Both the position numbers and the translations under genes were made by a program. The notes under the pieces were generated by a model that worked only from the letters and a program-made list of their open reading frames with translations, was not told the DNA's origin and did not search any database. Positions 1 through 6,308 of a stretch of DNA of 36,971 nt are shown piece by piece. Source of the DNA: RUG13409 sp045616985 (GTDB lineage: Bacteria > Bacillota > Clostridia > Peptostreptococcales > Anaerovoracaceae). The stretch spans positions 1 through 36,971 of the forward strand of contig JAZLHU010000024.1 in NCBI GenBank assembly GCA_045616985.1, in the 5' to 3' direction. The stretch's first letter is position 1. Each line of letters begins with the position of its first letter.

Positions 1-143
1 TGATACGCAAGCTGCGGCGTACAGTGGATGCCGCTGACGAATTTCTTTGCCGCCGTTTTGTCGTCACGCCCAACGTATTGCATCACACGATGCAGCGCGG
101 ATTTGTTCTGCGCCTTGTAGGGAATAAAACTGACCGTTGCCAT
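1..143 (-). CDS. Relaxase / mobilization nuclease, N-terminal part (cut by window edge)
   Basis: Reading leftward from the ATG at 143, the first 47 codons encode MATVSFIPYKAQNKSALHRV followed by MQYVGRDDKT and a stretch containing GIHC. This resembles the N-terminus of MobP/VirD2-type relaxases carried by Firmicutes integrative elements, which nick oriT and bind the transferred strand. The start overlaps the stop of the preceding mobC-like gene (ATGA at 141-145), implying translational coupling. The catalytic tyrosine and HxH motifs would lie outside the window, so the family call rests on the N-terminus and on the MobC neighbour. Confidence 0.7.
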   Translation of the reverse strand, partial: MATVSFIPYKAQNKSALHRVMQYVGRDDKTAAKKFVSGIHCTPQLAY

Positions 144-454
144 CAGCGCTTCTCCTGTTCCGTCAGCGCCGAGAGCCGGTCATAGATTTCGCTGAGTGCT
201 CTCATGGCAGAGGAGAGATTGACCTCCGTGATGTGTCCCTCGTTCGCCAGCACCGTGAGATGATTGAGGTTTCGCCCGATGCCCTTGAGCTCGTGGGTGA
301 ACTCTTTGAGTCCGTCGATCACGGTGACCTTGTGCCGCATGGCAGCGGCGCGGACAAAGGCGCTGGGCGTCATCTGCGCCCTTTCGGCGCGGGCGCAGAT
401 GCTTTCATATTGCTCCGGCGTGAGCCGGATTGTTAATCGGATATCCTTGTTCAT
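143..454 (-). CDS. mobC: MobC-like relaxosome accessory protein
   Basis: This is a 103-residue protein starting at MNKDIRLTIRLTPEQY. A longer frame upstream exists, but this ATG has GGAGGT a few bases before it. The N-terminal ribbon-helix-helix pattern (RLTIRLTPEQYESICARAER, then MTPSAFVRAAAM) and the C-terminal GIGRNLNHLTVLANEGHI segment are typical of the MobC family. MobC helps the relaxase open oriT during conjugative mobilization. The gene overlaps the relaxase gene by 3 bases and lies just downstream of a structured candidate oriT, the usual arrangement. Family assignment is secure; partner specificity is inferred. Confidence 0.85.
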   Translation of the reverse strand: MNKDIRLTIRLTPEQYESICARAERAQMTPSAFVRAAAMRHKVTVIDGLKEFTHELKGIGRNLNHLTVLANEGHITEVNLSSAMRALSEIYDRLSALTEQEKR

Positions 455-487
455 TCGTACCTCCAAAAAGAATAGGGGTTTGGGCAT

Positions 488-690
488 AGCCCATTTGTGC
501 CCGATTTCGGGCGCTTGCCTGCGACCGACAACGTCGGACGAAGGCTCTGCTTGCCCTCGCCCTCGCCCTCGCCCTCGTCGGAAGCCACTTCGTATCGTTC
601 GCTTCCGCCCGAGGTCGAAAGCTCACTCGCTCCGTGCTTCCTCCTCTTCAAATCGCAAACGCTTCACTGGTTTGCGATTTGAGCTGGGAC
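488..690. other. Candidate oriT / structured mobilization region
   Basis: This non-coding stretch upstream of mobC holds several perfect inverted repeats. GCCCGA/TCGGGC lies at 499-504/507-512, CCGAC/GTCGG at 525-529/533-537, and a 13-bp pair TCAAATCGCAAAC/GTTTGCGATTTGA at 648-660/670-682. It also has four tandem copies of CCCTCG at 554-577. Inverted repeats beside mobC and a relaxase are the normal layout of an origin of transfer. I cannot identify the nic site, so the function is inferred from position and structure. Confidence 0.45.
648..682 (-). repeat. 13-bp perfect inverted repeat spanning the repA-like stop codon
   Basis: The arms at 648-660 and 670-682 are exact complements with a 9-nt loop, and the stop codon of the RepA-like gene (664-666) sits in that loop. 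In the direction of that gene there is no U tract after the hairpin. It could be a transcript-end stabiliser, part of oriT, or both. Confidence 0.6.
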
Positions 691-1722
691 GGGGGTTGCA
701 TCGCAGACAGGGACGCAAGGAACGATTTTCCCGGCACCGGGGAAATCGACACTTTCGGCACGGTGCAGCTCGATGATCCGCTTCCCGTTGCTCCTGCGCA
801 CACAGCCGGTAATGCCGTATTTGCTTAGTGCGGCAAGGCTTTCGGTAATTTGCCGTCCTGCTTTCTTGGGTGTAATTCCCTCTATACCGTCAGGGTCGAT
901 TTCCTTTGCGAACTCCGTGGGAGTGCCGATATACTCCGTGCGCTCTTTCATAAAGGCAGAGATAAGAAAAGGAATTTTCCCGCCGGGATGTACGCTGCTG
1001 TCGCTGGTAAGCTGCCATATGTTTTCCTCGCTGCGTTCCAGCGCAAGCTCACGGTATTCGATGTCGCGTCCGATGCAGTAGAGCGTTGCCTTGCCGCTCC
1101 CACGCTTGTCCTCCACCAGCGTGAAGCTGGAATCGACCGCGCCGCTGATCGCTGTCGTACCGGAGATGCGGCTGAACACATCGTCGGCATATTCCTTGCG
1201 CAGATGATGAATCAGCAGGATGGCGATGCCGTGCTGATCCGCTATCTTCTTCAGCGCAGACAGATCGCGGTAGTCGTTGGCGTAGGTGTTGTCGCAGTTG
1301 GCGGAGCGAATCATCTGCAGCGTGTCGATGATGATCAGCACCGTGTCGGGGTGCTCGGCAAGGAAGGTACAGAGCTGTTCCTCCAAGCCCTTGCCGAGAA
1401 GCTCACTGTGCGTTGTGAAGTGAACGCTGGATGGTGCGTCCTCCGCGATCTCGAACAGTCGGTTCTGAATGCGCAGCGTGGAATCCTCAAGGCAGAGGTA
1501 GAGCGTTGTACCCTGCTGCGTCTCCATGCCCCAGATCGGTTCGCCCTTCGCCACCGCAACAGAGAGCCACAGCGCCAGCCATGACTTTCCCACCTTGGGT
1601 GAGCCTGCGAGGATGTGGAGTCCCTGAGAGAGCAGGGAGTCCACCACAAAGCGCAGCGGCTGCAGCGGCAGATTCATCAGGCTCTCGCCGTCAATGGTTT
1701 GCAATCGTTTTTCCTGTTTCAT
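664..1722 (-). CDS. RepA-like AAA ATPase (plasmid/IME helicase family)
   Basis: This is a 352-residue P-loop ATPase. The start MKQEKRLQTIDGESL is chosen because CTAAGGAGG precedes it; an upstream extension has no such site. Walker A is GSPKVGKS at about residues 40-47, followed by WLALWLSVAVAKGEPIWG. The LYLCLEDS motif and the Walker B strand VLIIIDTLQM match the AAA_25/RepA hexameric helicase group. A basic C-terminal part may bind DNA (KKAGRQITESLAALSKYGITG). Such proteins replicate or maintain plasmid-like and integrative elements. The gene lies between the mob genes and a set of 75-bp repeats that could be its binding sites. No dedicated primase is visible nearby. Confidence 0.8.
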   Translation of the reverse strand: MKQEKRLQTIDGESLMNLPLQPLRFVVDSLLSQGLHILAGSPKVGKSWLALWLSVAVAKGEPIWGMETQQGTTLYLCLEDSTLRIQNRLFEIAEDAPSSVHFTTHSELLGKGLEEQLCTFLAEHPDTVLIIIDTLQMIRSANCDNTYANDYRDLSALKKIADQHGIAILLIHHLRKEYADDVFSRISGTTAISGAVDSSFTLVEDKRGSGKATLYCIGRDIEYRELALERSEENIWQLTSDSSVHPGGKIPFLISAFMKERTEYIGTPTEFAKEIDPDGIEGITPKKAGRQITESLAALSKYGITGCVRRSNGKRIIELHRAESVDFPGAGKIVPCVPVCDATPVPAQIANQ

Positions 1723-1762
1723 GTTCAATTTCCTCCTTAGTGTTTTTTGTGAATACCAGAGA

Positions 1763-2062
1763 TCGGAAAAAATCCTCTCGCTTGTATTAGGGGAAGATGC
1801 TGATGCTTTCCGCCACTCTTTTGAAAAATTCCCCTCCAAAAAGATCCTCCTACTTGTATACGGTAAAAACTCGGCCCTTTAACAAGGCTGTTTTGCAAAA
1901 AAATTTTCTCCGAAAAAGATCCCCCTACTTGTATACGGTAAAAACTCATGGCTTTAACAACCCTGTTTTGCAAAAAAATTTTTCTCGAAAAAGATCTCCC
2001 CACTTGTATACGGTAAAAAATCAACCCTTTAGCAACCCTGATTTTCAAAAAAATTTCAGAGA
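1763..2062. repeat. 75-bp tandem repeats upstream of the RepA-like gene (iteron-like)
   Basis: Three copies with an exact 75-bp period begin at 1838, 1913 and 1988. Each contains an AAAAAGATC start, CTTGTATACGGTAAAAA, and a TTTGCAAAAAAATTT-type tail. A fourth, diverged copy precedes them (about 1763-1837, with CTTGTATT at 1781). Because 75 is divisible by three, the minus strand reads as 25-residue protein repeats containing FYRIQVGG, but the reading frame has no convincing start or protein character. Position directly upstream of the RepA-like gene suggests iterons, an incompatibility region or duplicated promoter modules. Confidence 0.7.
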
Positions 2063-2155
2063 ACGATAAAAAAGCACCTGCGCTCAACACGCAGATGCTT
2101 TCATCTCAACTCATATGCGGAGGGAATTTTTTATCGCAGATGTCACCGCCATTTG

Positions 2156-2674
2156 CTATCCCATGATGCCGACCTTGTTTCCGTTTTCGTACATACTCTC
2201 GCTGACTGACCATTCGCCGGGGCCTTCGCTTTGCAGATACCCGAAGCCGGGGACATAGACCATTCCACCCTGCGGCTGAACTTCGGCAACGGATGTGGGA
2301 GCACATTTCTCAGGCGGCTCGGTGATTGATTCTTCTGCTGATGTTGACTCCGGAATGACTGTTGGAGGTTCTTCGTTCGTTTCTTCTGCCGGTGTTGGCT
2401 CTGAGATAACCACCGGCATTTCCTGCTGACAGTCTTGCGTCGGAGAAGTAACAGAGCCCGTAACTTCAACCGTTTCCGGCTGCGTTACAGGCTCTGTTAT
2501 GATAATATTGCTGCTTGGCTCGCTTAGCTGCGTCTGCGGCGCACACAGGGCGGACACGGCGCTTTCTGCCGCAGGCGTGGGTACGGTGTCCACTGTGGCC
2601 GTGCCGCCGCAAATCGTCCAACACAGGGCAACGGCGGCGATGGCTGTTCCGGCAAGGATGATGTGCTTTTTCAT
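2156..2674 (-). CDS. Small secreted or surface protein of the mobile element
   Basis: This 172-residue protein has a signal-like N-terminus (MKKHIILAGTAIAAVALCW) preceded by GGAGGTAACAGACA. The middle, about residues 50-125, is low-complexity and rich in Pro, Glu, Ser and Thr (repeats such as SEPTPAEETNEEPP and PESTSAEESITEPP), suggesting an extended wall- or membrane-spanning spacer. The C-terminus GGMVYVPGFGYLQSEGPGEW is compact and looks conserved. I recall similar proteins annotated only as a domain of unknown function (possibly DUF6550) in Firmicutes conjugative elements; that link is from memory. The function is unknown; a role at the cell surface during transfer is a guess from location. 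Confidence 0.7.
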   Translation of the reverse strand: MKKHIILAGTAIAAVALCWTICGGTATVDTVPTPAAESAVSALCAPQTQLSEPSSNIIITEPVTQPETVEVTGSVTSPTQDCQQEMPVVISEPTPAEETNEEPPTVIPESTSAEESITEPPEKCAPTSVAEVQPQGGMVYVPGFGYLQSEGPGEWSVSESMYENGNKVGIMG

Positions 2675-2793
2675 TGTCTGTTACCTCCAAAGTTTTGGTA
2701 ACCAACACATAGCACACAACAACAGAAATAGCCAGAGAAATATTGTGAACACAGCGGATATTTCTTTCACCACAGCGACGCAAATTGAAATCA

Positions 2794-2964
2794 ATGCCAA
2801 GCTACTTTGAGATTTCCAGTATTCTGACAGATTCCGAACGCCGTGGATTTCATTTACAGTTTACCCATTTCTTTGACTTGCATACCGCTTATCTGACGAA
2901 TCAAACAGATGCTGTGGCAGTAGAAAACTGTTATGAGACTCTTTTCATGAAAAAGAAAAGCTAA
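2794..2964 (+). CDS. Possible 56-residue small protein (or remnant)
   Basis: An open frame starting MPSYFEISSILTDSERRGFH and ending FMKKKS fills part of the 350-bp gap between the secreted protein and the WYL regulator. Its composition looks protein-like, with aromatic and charged residues evenly spread, and no other gene covers it. There is no clear ribosome binding site before the ATG, so it may be a remnant of a longer gene. I do not recognise the family. Confidence 0.35.
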   Translation: MPSYFEISSILTDSERRGFHLQFTHFFDLHTAYLTNQTDAVAVENCYETLFMKKKS

Positions 2965-2988
2965 TGGGACAAAAATGTACCACACCTT

Positions 2989-3028
2989 ATTGTATTATGA
3001 AACCACAGCAGATATAATGACATTGTCA
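2989..3028 (+). promoter_or_regulatory. Promoter and possible operator of the WYL-regulator operon
   Basis: TTGTAT at 2989-2994 and TATAAT at 3013-3018 are separated by 18 bases, a good sigma-A match. Starting on the last base of the -10 box is an 11-nt palindrome TGACATTGTCA (3018-3028), immediately before the AGGAGG of the regulator gene. An operator at the transcription start would fit autorepression by the WYL protein. The palindrome is short and may be chance. Confidence 0.55.
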
Positions 3029-3040
3029 AGGAGGTGCCGT

Positions 3041-4108
3041 ATGACAATTCCCGTAAAGAAGCTCATCATCATGAACATATTGGACATCCTCCGCCGCTAC
3101 AGCGACGAGGATCACCGTCTAAGCCAGAAGGACATCGTTGATATCCTGAAAACGGAGTTCAACATGACCGTTGAGCGGAAAACTATACGCCGGAATATTC
3201 TGAATCTCATGGACTGCGGATACGAGATCGAATATTCTGAGTCTGTCCGCATGGTGCCGAACAGCAAAACCGGCGAACTGGAGGAAAGCTACATTTGGTC
3301 CGACTTCTATCTGGTGCGCGACTTCACTGACAGTGAGCTGCGGCTGCTGATAGATGGTCTGCTCTTTTCCAAGCATATTCCTTACAGCCAGTGCAAGGAG
3401 CTTGTTGAAAAACTGGAGGGCCTCTCCAACACCTACTTCCGTTCTCATGTGAAACATATCCGCACGATGCCGGAAACTGTCCCGAAAAACGGGCAGCTTT
3501 TCTACACCATCGAAACGCTGGACGAGGCGATTTCACAAGGGAAAAAGGTGTCGTTCCACTATAATTCTTTTGGCCTTGATAAGACGCTCCATCCGAGAGA
3601 AGATCGGGAGGGCGGCATCAAGGAATACATCGTAAGTCCTTATCAGATAGCCGCAACCAATGGCAGATACTATCTCATCTGCAATACTGATCCCCACAGC
3701 AATGTGAGCCACTATCGGCTTGACCGCATTACAGACATCCGACTGCTGGATGACGCTGCGCGGAAAGCGGACAGCGTACAGGGTCTGGAGCACGGCATCA
3801 ATCTCCCGCAGCACATGGCGGAGCATATCTATATGTTTTCTGGGGAGAGCGTCCCTGTCACTTTTCGGATGAAAACTTATATCCTCAATGATGTGATCGA
3901 CTGGTTTGGAACGAACGTAGAATTTTCTAATGCCGATGGCGATGAGGTGACGGCGCACGTGAGGGCCAATCTGAAAGCTATGCGGCTTTGGGCGGTACAA
4001 TATGCTCCACATATGCGAATCCTGTCGCCGGAATCTCTTGTTAAGGATGTCCTTGCAGACTTGCAGTGTGCCATCAACAACTATGGTGTGAATGAAGTAA
4101 AGGGGTAA
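3041..4108 (+). CDS. WYL-domain transcriptional regulator
   Basis: This is a 355-residue regulator; the start MTIPVKKLIIMNIL has AGGAGGTG just upstream. The N-terminus (about 5-70) is a DeoR/HTH_11-like winged helix (ILRRYSDEDHRLSQKDIVDI, then VERKTIRRNILNLMDCGYEI). The middle carries a WYL domain (about 155-230: KKVSFHYNSF, then YIVSPYQIAATNGRYYLICN, then YRLDRITDIRLL), followed by a WCX-like C-terminal extension. WYL proteins sense nucleic acid or nucleotide ligands and often repress phage-defence operons, as with BrxR and CapW. The stop lies 3 bases before the next gene, so it probably controls the operon that leads into the retron. Confidence 0.88.
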   Translation: MTIPVKKLIIMNILDILRRYSDEDHRLSQKDIVDILKTEFNMTVERKTIRRNILNLMDCGYEIEYSESVRMVPNSKTGELEESYIWSDFYLVRDFTDSELRLLIDGLLFSKHIPYSQCKELVEKLEGLSNTYFRSHVKHIRTMPETVPKNGQLFYTIETLDEAISQGKKVSFHYNSFGLDKTLHPREDREGGIKEYIVSPYQIAATNGRYYLICNTDPHSNVSHYRLDRITDIRLLDDAARKADSVQGLEHGINLPQHMAEHIYMFSGESVPVTFRMKTYILNDVIDWFGTNVEFSNADGDEVTAHVRANLKAMRLWAVQYAPHMRILSPESLVKDVLADLQCAINNYGVNEVKG

Positions 4109-4111
4109 GAC

Positions 4112-4759
4112 GTGGGCATGAATTCAGAGAAGAAATACCCTCATCTCCCGAATGAGAATGGTGTAATCCAATTGCGTGATTTCATTTTCCCCGGACAGGT
4201 CACCGTCCTTGCCGGTCGCCCAGGTATGGGAAAAACTGCTCTTGCCTGTGATCTGATTCATATTTCTAACCGCAGGGTTATGTCCACATATGTGACGCTG
4301 TACGAGGAAGTTGACTGCATCGTTAAGCGAATTGCGCTTCGGGGCAAAAATCCGTGTTGCGTTTTCTTATCGCTGAAGGATGCGTTAGAAACGCGGATGG
4401 AACTATCAGCCCTTCCTGACCCACTTATGGTTTTGGACTTTGTGCCGTTTGATGAGGGCGAGGGCTTGCGAGAGATGTTTGAGAAATTGAAGGATTATGC
4501 GCAAAGGCATCATTCTCCGGTTTTGGTCATATCTCAGGTTTCACGAAAGGTTGATGGGCGGAAGAACAAGCGTCCGCGACTGCGCGATTTGCCGATGCAG
4601 GATTGCTTTGACATCATCGACAATGTGGTTATGCTCTATCGCGAGGATTACTATACGGGCGGGAACACCGGCGAAGCGGAGGCAATCTTCGTAAAAAGCC
4701 CTATTGGAAAAGGAACGATTTCTCTGACATGGAATGCAAATAAGGCTTCATTCCTATAA
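4112..4759 (+). CDS. DnaB C-terminal-like RecA-fold ATPase without an N-terminal domain
   Basis: This is a 215-residue ATPase. The GTG at 4112, 6 bases after AGGGG, is the likely start, with an ATG at 4118 as alternative. Walker A is AGRPGMGKTALA (about 34-45). VLVISQVSRKVDGRKNKRPR followed by LRDLPMQDCFDIIDNVVMLY and a REDYY sequence closely follows the DnaB helicase C-terminal pattern (SQLSR, KRP, LRDL, D-VVM-YR-YY). A replicative helicase is about twice as long and has an N-terminal primase-binding domain, which is missing here. It may be a helicase loader, a RadA-like factor or a defence ATPase. It is 3 bases after the WYL gene and 19 bases before the UDG-like gene. Confidence 0.75.
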   Translation: MGMNSEKKYPHLPNENGVIQLRDFIFPGQVTVLAGRPGMGKTALACDLIHISNRRVMSTYVTLYEEVDCIVKRIALRGKNPCCVFLSLKDALETRMELSALPDPLMVLDFVPFDEGEGLREMFEKLKDYAQRHHSPVLVISQVSRKVDGRKNKRPRLRDLPMQDCFDIIDNVVMLYREDYYTGGNTGEAEAIFVKSPIGKGTISLTWNANKASFL

Positions 4760-4778
4760 CGTAAAGGGGGTAAATAAT

Positions 4779-5795
4779 TTGGCCGTCATATTTGATACAG
4801 AATGGGATAGCCTCACAGAATTTGATGACCAGTTGAGCGCAATTCCTCATTTCCAGCTTCACCCTGAAATGTTGCCGTTTATTGGACGGCACTATCCTGA
4901 AACGGGGATATTGATACTTGGTGAAAGCCATTATCTCAGTAATAAAGAATCCGATGAGACAAAACAACTGCGGGATTGGTATAATCATCCAACGCAGGAT
5001 TTCTTATTCGAGTGTCCTTCCAATTTTGATACAAGAGGGGTAGTGCATAACTACCTCATAGGGCGGCGCTCCAAAGCATATGCCATGTTCAGTAACCCCG
5101 CCAAGGTGCTGATTGAGGCATGGGGATTAACAGAAGTTAACGACAGCGAGGCATTTACCGCGTTTGCTTTTTTCAATTATTTTCAGCGACCGGCATCTTA
5201 TTCCGGAAGTTCGATCTCGCTGACAAATGAAGACGAAGAACAATCCGCCTCCATTTTGTCTCAAATAATGAGTATATTGAAACCAAGCAAGGTGGTTTTC
5301 CTTTCAAAAAAGGCGTTCGACTCATACCGCCGTCAAAAGGGTGAAGTGGGCGACAATTTGATTGAGTATGTCTATCATCCCACAAGCTCATATTGGAATG
5401 AGGAGGGTGGCGGCAAAAAACTATTCGGGATATTTTCTTCGATGAGACGGTATAATGGCTTTTCCTCAAACGGTTCCTTGACATTTGAGAAAGCGAATCA
5501 GGTGTTGTCATCCAGCCCATACCGATTTATTCAAAAGAGACAGCGCCGTTTCTGTGATGGAACTGTCACATATCGTATCTACCAAGACAGTGATGACTCT
5601 GCGTCGGTGTGTGAAGTCGCATGGTATTATGCTGACGGGAACAGGAAATACGGAATAGGGTATGTTGTCCGGTCGAAAGTCATGTGGGTGTGGGATTATA
5701 ATACCAAGTCGTATATGGACGAAACAGCTATCAAGAATCATCACAGGCTGGCGGAGTTGTATCAGGATGTGCAGCGTATGATTTCTCTTCTCTGA
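4779..5795 (+). CDS. Uracil-DNA-glycosylase-like fold protein, putative retron partner
   Basis: This 338-residue protein uses a TTG start at 4779, supported by AAAGGGGGT 8 bases before it; an in-frame ATG at 4734 overlaps the previous gene and lacks a site. About residues 43-52 read GILILGESHY, matching the first catalytic loop of UDG-superfamily proteins (hydrophobic strand then GE-P/H). NYFQR follows at about 133-137, and YVYHPTSSYW (about 197-206) resembles the HPS/T motif after a KVVFLSKKAF strand. These spacings suggest a UDG-like alpha/beta fold. The C-terminal 100 residues (CDGTVTYRIYQDSD onward) are rich in aromatic beta-strand patterns and unrecognised. It precedes the zinc-finger gene and retron in the same direction, so it may be the toxin or DNA-modifying effector. 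The fold call is by motif only. Confidence 0.5.
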   Translation: MAVIFDTEWDSLTEFDDQLSAIPHFQLHPEMLPFIGRHYPETGILILGESHYLSNKESDETKQLRDWYNHPTQDFLFECPSNFDTRGVVHNYLIGRRSKAYAMFSNPAKVLIEAWGLTEVNDSEAFTAFAFFNYFQRPASYSGSSISLTNEDEEQSASILSQIMSILKPSKVVFLSKKAFDSYRRQKGEVGDNLIEYVYHPTSSYWNEEGGGKKLFGIFSSMRRYNGFSSNGSLTFEKANQVLSSSPYRFIQKRQRRFCDGTVTYRIYQDSDDSASVCEVAWYYADGNRKYGIGYVVRSKVMWVWDYNTKSYMDETAIKNHHRLAELYQDVQRMISLL

Positions 5796-5850
5796 TGTCC
5801 GGTATTTGCGAGAACGCTGCTGAATTTTTGTACAGGAGGAGGTGCAGACC

Positions 5851-6024
5851 ATGAAATGCGAATTCTGTAAAACAATTGGCGCAAATATGAAAAGATGCAA
5901 GAAATGCGGGAAAATCTGGTGTCAAAAATGTGCCATACAGGGTAATGGCAATTACCCGAAGCTAAAAGCGGTAAACAGATGTCCATACTGCGGACAGTAT
6001 AATTGCATTGAAACTCCAAAATAG
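5851..6024 (+). CDS. 57-residue multi-CxxC zinc-finger miniprotein
   Basis: The start ATG has AGGAGGAGGT 7 bases upstream; a GTG at 5842 lies inside that site and is less likely. Nine cysteines fall at residues 3, 6, 16, 19, 24, 27, 44, 47 and 52, forming CEFC, CKKC, CQKC and CPYC pairs, enough for two zinc sites. The rest is lysine-rich, compatible with nucleic acid or protein binding. It sits 55 bases after the UDG-like gene and 128 bases before the retron RNA, all in one direction, so it may be a retron accessory protein binding msDNA or the effector. I do not know a named family for it. Confidence 0.7.
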   Translation: MKCEFCKTIGANMKRCKKCGKIWCQKCAIQGNGNYPKLKAVNRCPYCGQYNCIETPK

Positions 6025-6152
6025 AAGAAACGATGAACAGCCGTGTTGCTTCATCGACAGCCCGACAGGATAATTCTATAAGCAATTCTTCTATCCGCCA
6101 TGGGACATTTTTGACTCATAGAATACGGTAGAATCCGATGTAAGGAGGATTA

Positions 6153-6301
6153 GACGGGGCGGCAGCATTTCATGATTCGTTTTTCCGACATCATGTGCAT
6201 CCGCGAGTCGCGGTTGTATTATCAGTTAGTCTTCACATCGCGCCCGCCGCATGCTGGCGCAGGCTACTTCGCAGCTATCACCTTTTGGGTGCCGCCCCGT
6301 C
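6153..6301 (+). ncRNA. Retron msr-msd non-coding RNA
   Basis: Two perfect 12-bp inverted repeats, GACGGGGCGGCA (6153-6164) and TGCCGCCCCGTC (6290-6301), bracket about 125 bases ending 7 bases before the reverse transcriptase start. They fit the a1/a2 repeats. Directly after a1 comes GC in an AGC context, the usual site of the priming guanosine (G6165). The msr part shows two hairpins: CATGAT/ATCATG (6171-6176/6190-6195, extendable by TCG/CGA) and CCGCG/CGCGG (6201-6205/6209-6213). The msd part folds with TAGTC/GGCTA (6227-6231/6262-6266, one G-U) and GCGCC/GGCGC (6240-6244/6256-6260). The exact msDNA ends cannot be read from sequence. Confidence 0.85.
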
Positions 6302-6308
6302 ACATTCT

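Noticed and set aside
1737..2090. Minus-strand open frame with 25-residue repeats (FYRIQVGG)
   Set aside because: It follows automatically from the 75-bp DNA period; there is no clear start site or protein-like composition outside the repeats.
2975..3040. N-terminal extension of the WYL regulator
   Set aside because: The extension covers the promoter -10 box and the AGGAGG site; the start at 3041 is better.
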